Origin: Rhodospirillales bacterium
GTDB taxonomy: Bacteria > Pseudomonadota > Alphaproteobacteria > Rhodospirillales > Casp-alpha2
DNA: 7,306 bases
Direction of reading: 5' to 3'
Assembly (NCBI GenBank): GCA_018664265.1
Contig: JABJOR010000032.1
Location: forward strand, 1-7,306
Shown here: positions 7,141 to 7,306 of the stretch, piece after piece
Layout: each line of letters begins with the position of its first letter
Position numbering within the stretch: position 1 is the stretch's first letter
The notes under the pieces: model-generated
What the model was told of the DNA's origin: nothing
The model's input: only the letters and a program-made list of their open reading frames with translations
The model's database searches: none
Program-made: the position numbers and the translations under genes

Positions 7141-7242
7141 CTTCAAAGAACATTTTTAACTCGTAAGCATGACTTTAATTATTTAGTCGGCCCTAAAAAA
7201 GCACTCGAAGCCATAGCTATAAAGGATTCCCATCTCTTTTAG
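7096..7242 (+). CDS. Possible small protein (48 codons, TTG start)
   Basis: This frame reads TTG AAA AAA ATT GCA and ends in TAG at 7240-7242; it is open from 7066. The product would be basic, beginning MKKIAIAKKHWPFLFLQR and ending ALEAIAIKDSHLF. Long open frames are uncommon by chance at this AT content, but only a weak GGA precedes the TTG by about 8 bases and no family is recognised. It overlaps the minus-strand frame at the window edge, so at most one of the two is likely to be real. Confidence 0.2.
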   Translation: MKKIAIAKKHWPFLFLQRTFLTRKHDFNYLVGPKKALEAIAIKDSHLF

Positions 7243-7306
7243 CGTGTTGTAAACTGCAACTAATCGAATTCCCCGGTTAAAAAGGTTGCAGTTTATGCTC
7301 AAGAAA
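7183..7306 (-). CDS. Possible C-terminal end of a gene running off the window
   Basis: This minus-strand frame is open from the window edge for 40 codons to TAA at 7183-7185. It contains the protein-like stretch NRGIRLVAVYNTLKEMG and ends GFECFFRAD. I do not recognise it. It is too short to separate from chance without the sequence beyond the window, and it conflicts with the plus-strand small frame and with the possible plus-strand start at 7295. Confidence 0.2.
   Translation of the reverse strand, partial: FLSINCNLFNRGIRLVAVYNTLKEMGILYSYGFECFFRAD
7250..7295. repeat. 11-bp perfect inverted repeat near the window end
   Basis: TAAACTGCAAC (7250-7260) and GTTGCAGTTTA (7285-7295) are perfect inverted copies 24 bases apart. 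The right arm lies between a possible ribosome binding site (AAAGG, 7281-7285) and an ATG at 7295 (ATG CTC AAG AAA to the window end). It could be an operator, an attachment site or a structured leader; the sequence does not decide between them. Confidence 0.55.

Larger units (their letters stand above)
6812..7306. other. Region without a confidently called gene at the right end
   Basis: Nearly 500 bases have no gene that I can name. The region holds a start-less 52-codon minus-strand open frame (6877-7032), an 8-bp hairpin (6983-7001), an AT-rich tract (7021-7140), a 12-base palindrome TTGCAATTGCAA (7106-7117), short open frames on both strands near 7066-7306, and an 11-bp inverted repeat at 7250-7295. 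No tRNA, transposase, integrase or CRISPR repeat is visible. Confidence 0.6.

Overview
The window looks like a chromosomal segment of a Gram-negative proteobacterium. An alphaproteobacterium of moderate GC is my best guess. The support is the type of glutathione reductase, the close match of Tex to proteobacterial Tex proteins, and a chromosomal-type parS palindrome of the kind bound by ParB. The base composition is uneven: tex and the reductase are the most GC-rich parts, the glutathione transferase, ycaQ and the membrane-protein gene are poorer in GC, and the last 300 bases contain a very AT-rich stretch (20 G/C in 7021-7140).

Layout. (1) Bases 1-2076 hold a tight plus-strand operon: the 3' part of glutathione reductase (gor), a small DOPA 4,5-dioxygenase-family protein, and a glutathione S-transferase-like protein, with gaps of 2 and 17 bases. 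(2) Bases 2077-2349 hold a perfect parS-type palindrome 7 bases after the transferase gene, a doubtful minus-strand 66-codon frame, and a possible tex promoter. (3) Bases 2350-4680 hold tex, a complete RNA-binding transcription accessory protein with YqgF, helix-hairpin-helix and S1 domains. (4) Bases 4681-6101 hold a spacer and then a complete YcaQ/AlkX-type winged-helix DNA glycosylase with a QLD motif. (5) Bases 6169-6756 (minus strand) encode an unrecognised membrane protein with about four transmembrane segments, convergent with ycaQ and with a candidate promoter that helps decide its start. (6) Bases 6775-7306 have no confidently called gene. They hold a short GC-rich hairpin, an AT-rich tract, several short open frames that could be gene remnants or small genes, and an 11-bp inverted repeat whose right arm touches a possible start codon at the window edge.

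How the parts fit. The first operon links glutathione recycling to a ring-cleavage-type enzyme and a glutathione-dependent enzyme, which suggests a shared redox or aromatic-compound role (inference). The parS site suggests that the segment lies in the origin-proximal part of the chromosome (inference from where parS sites usually cluster). Tex and YcaQ are nucleic-acid housekeeping and repair proteins with no evident functional tie to the first operon. I found no transposase, integrase, CRISPR array, tRNA or rRNA. The clearest unusual element is the parS site. The least explained parts are the membrane protein and the right-hand 500 bases.
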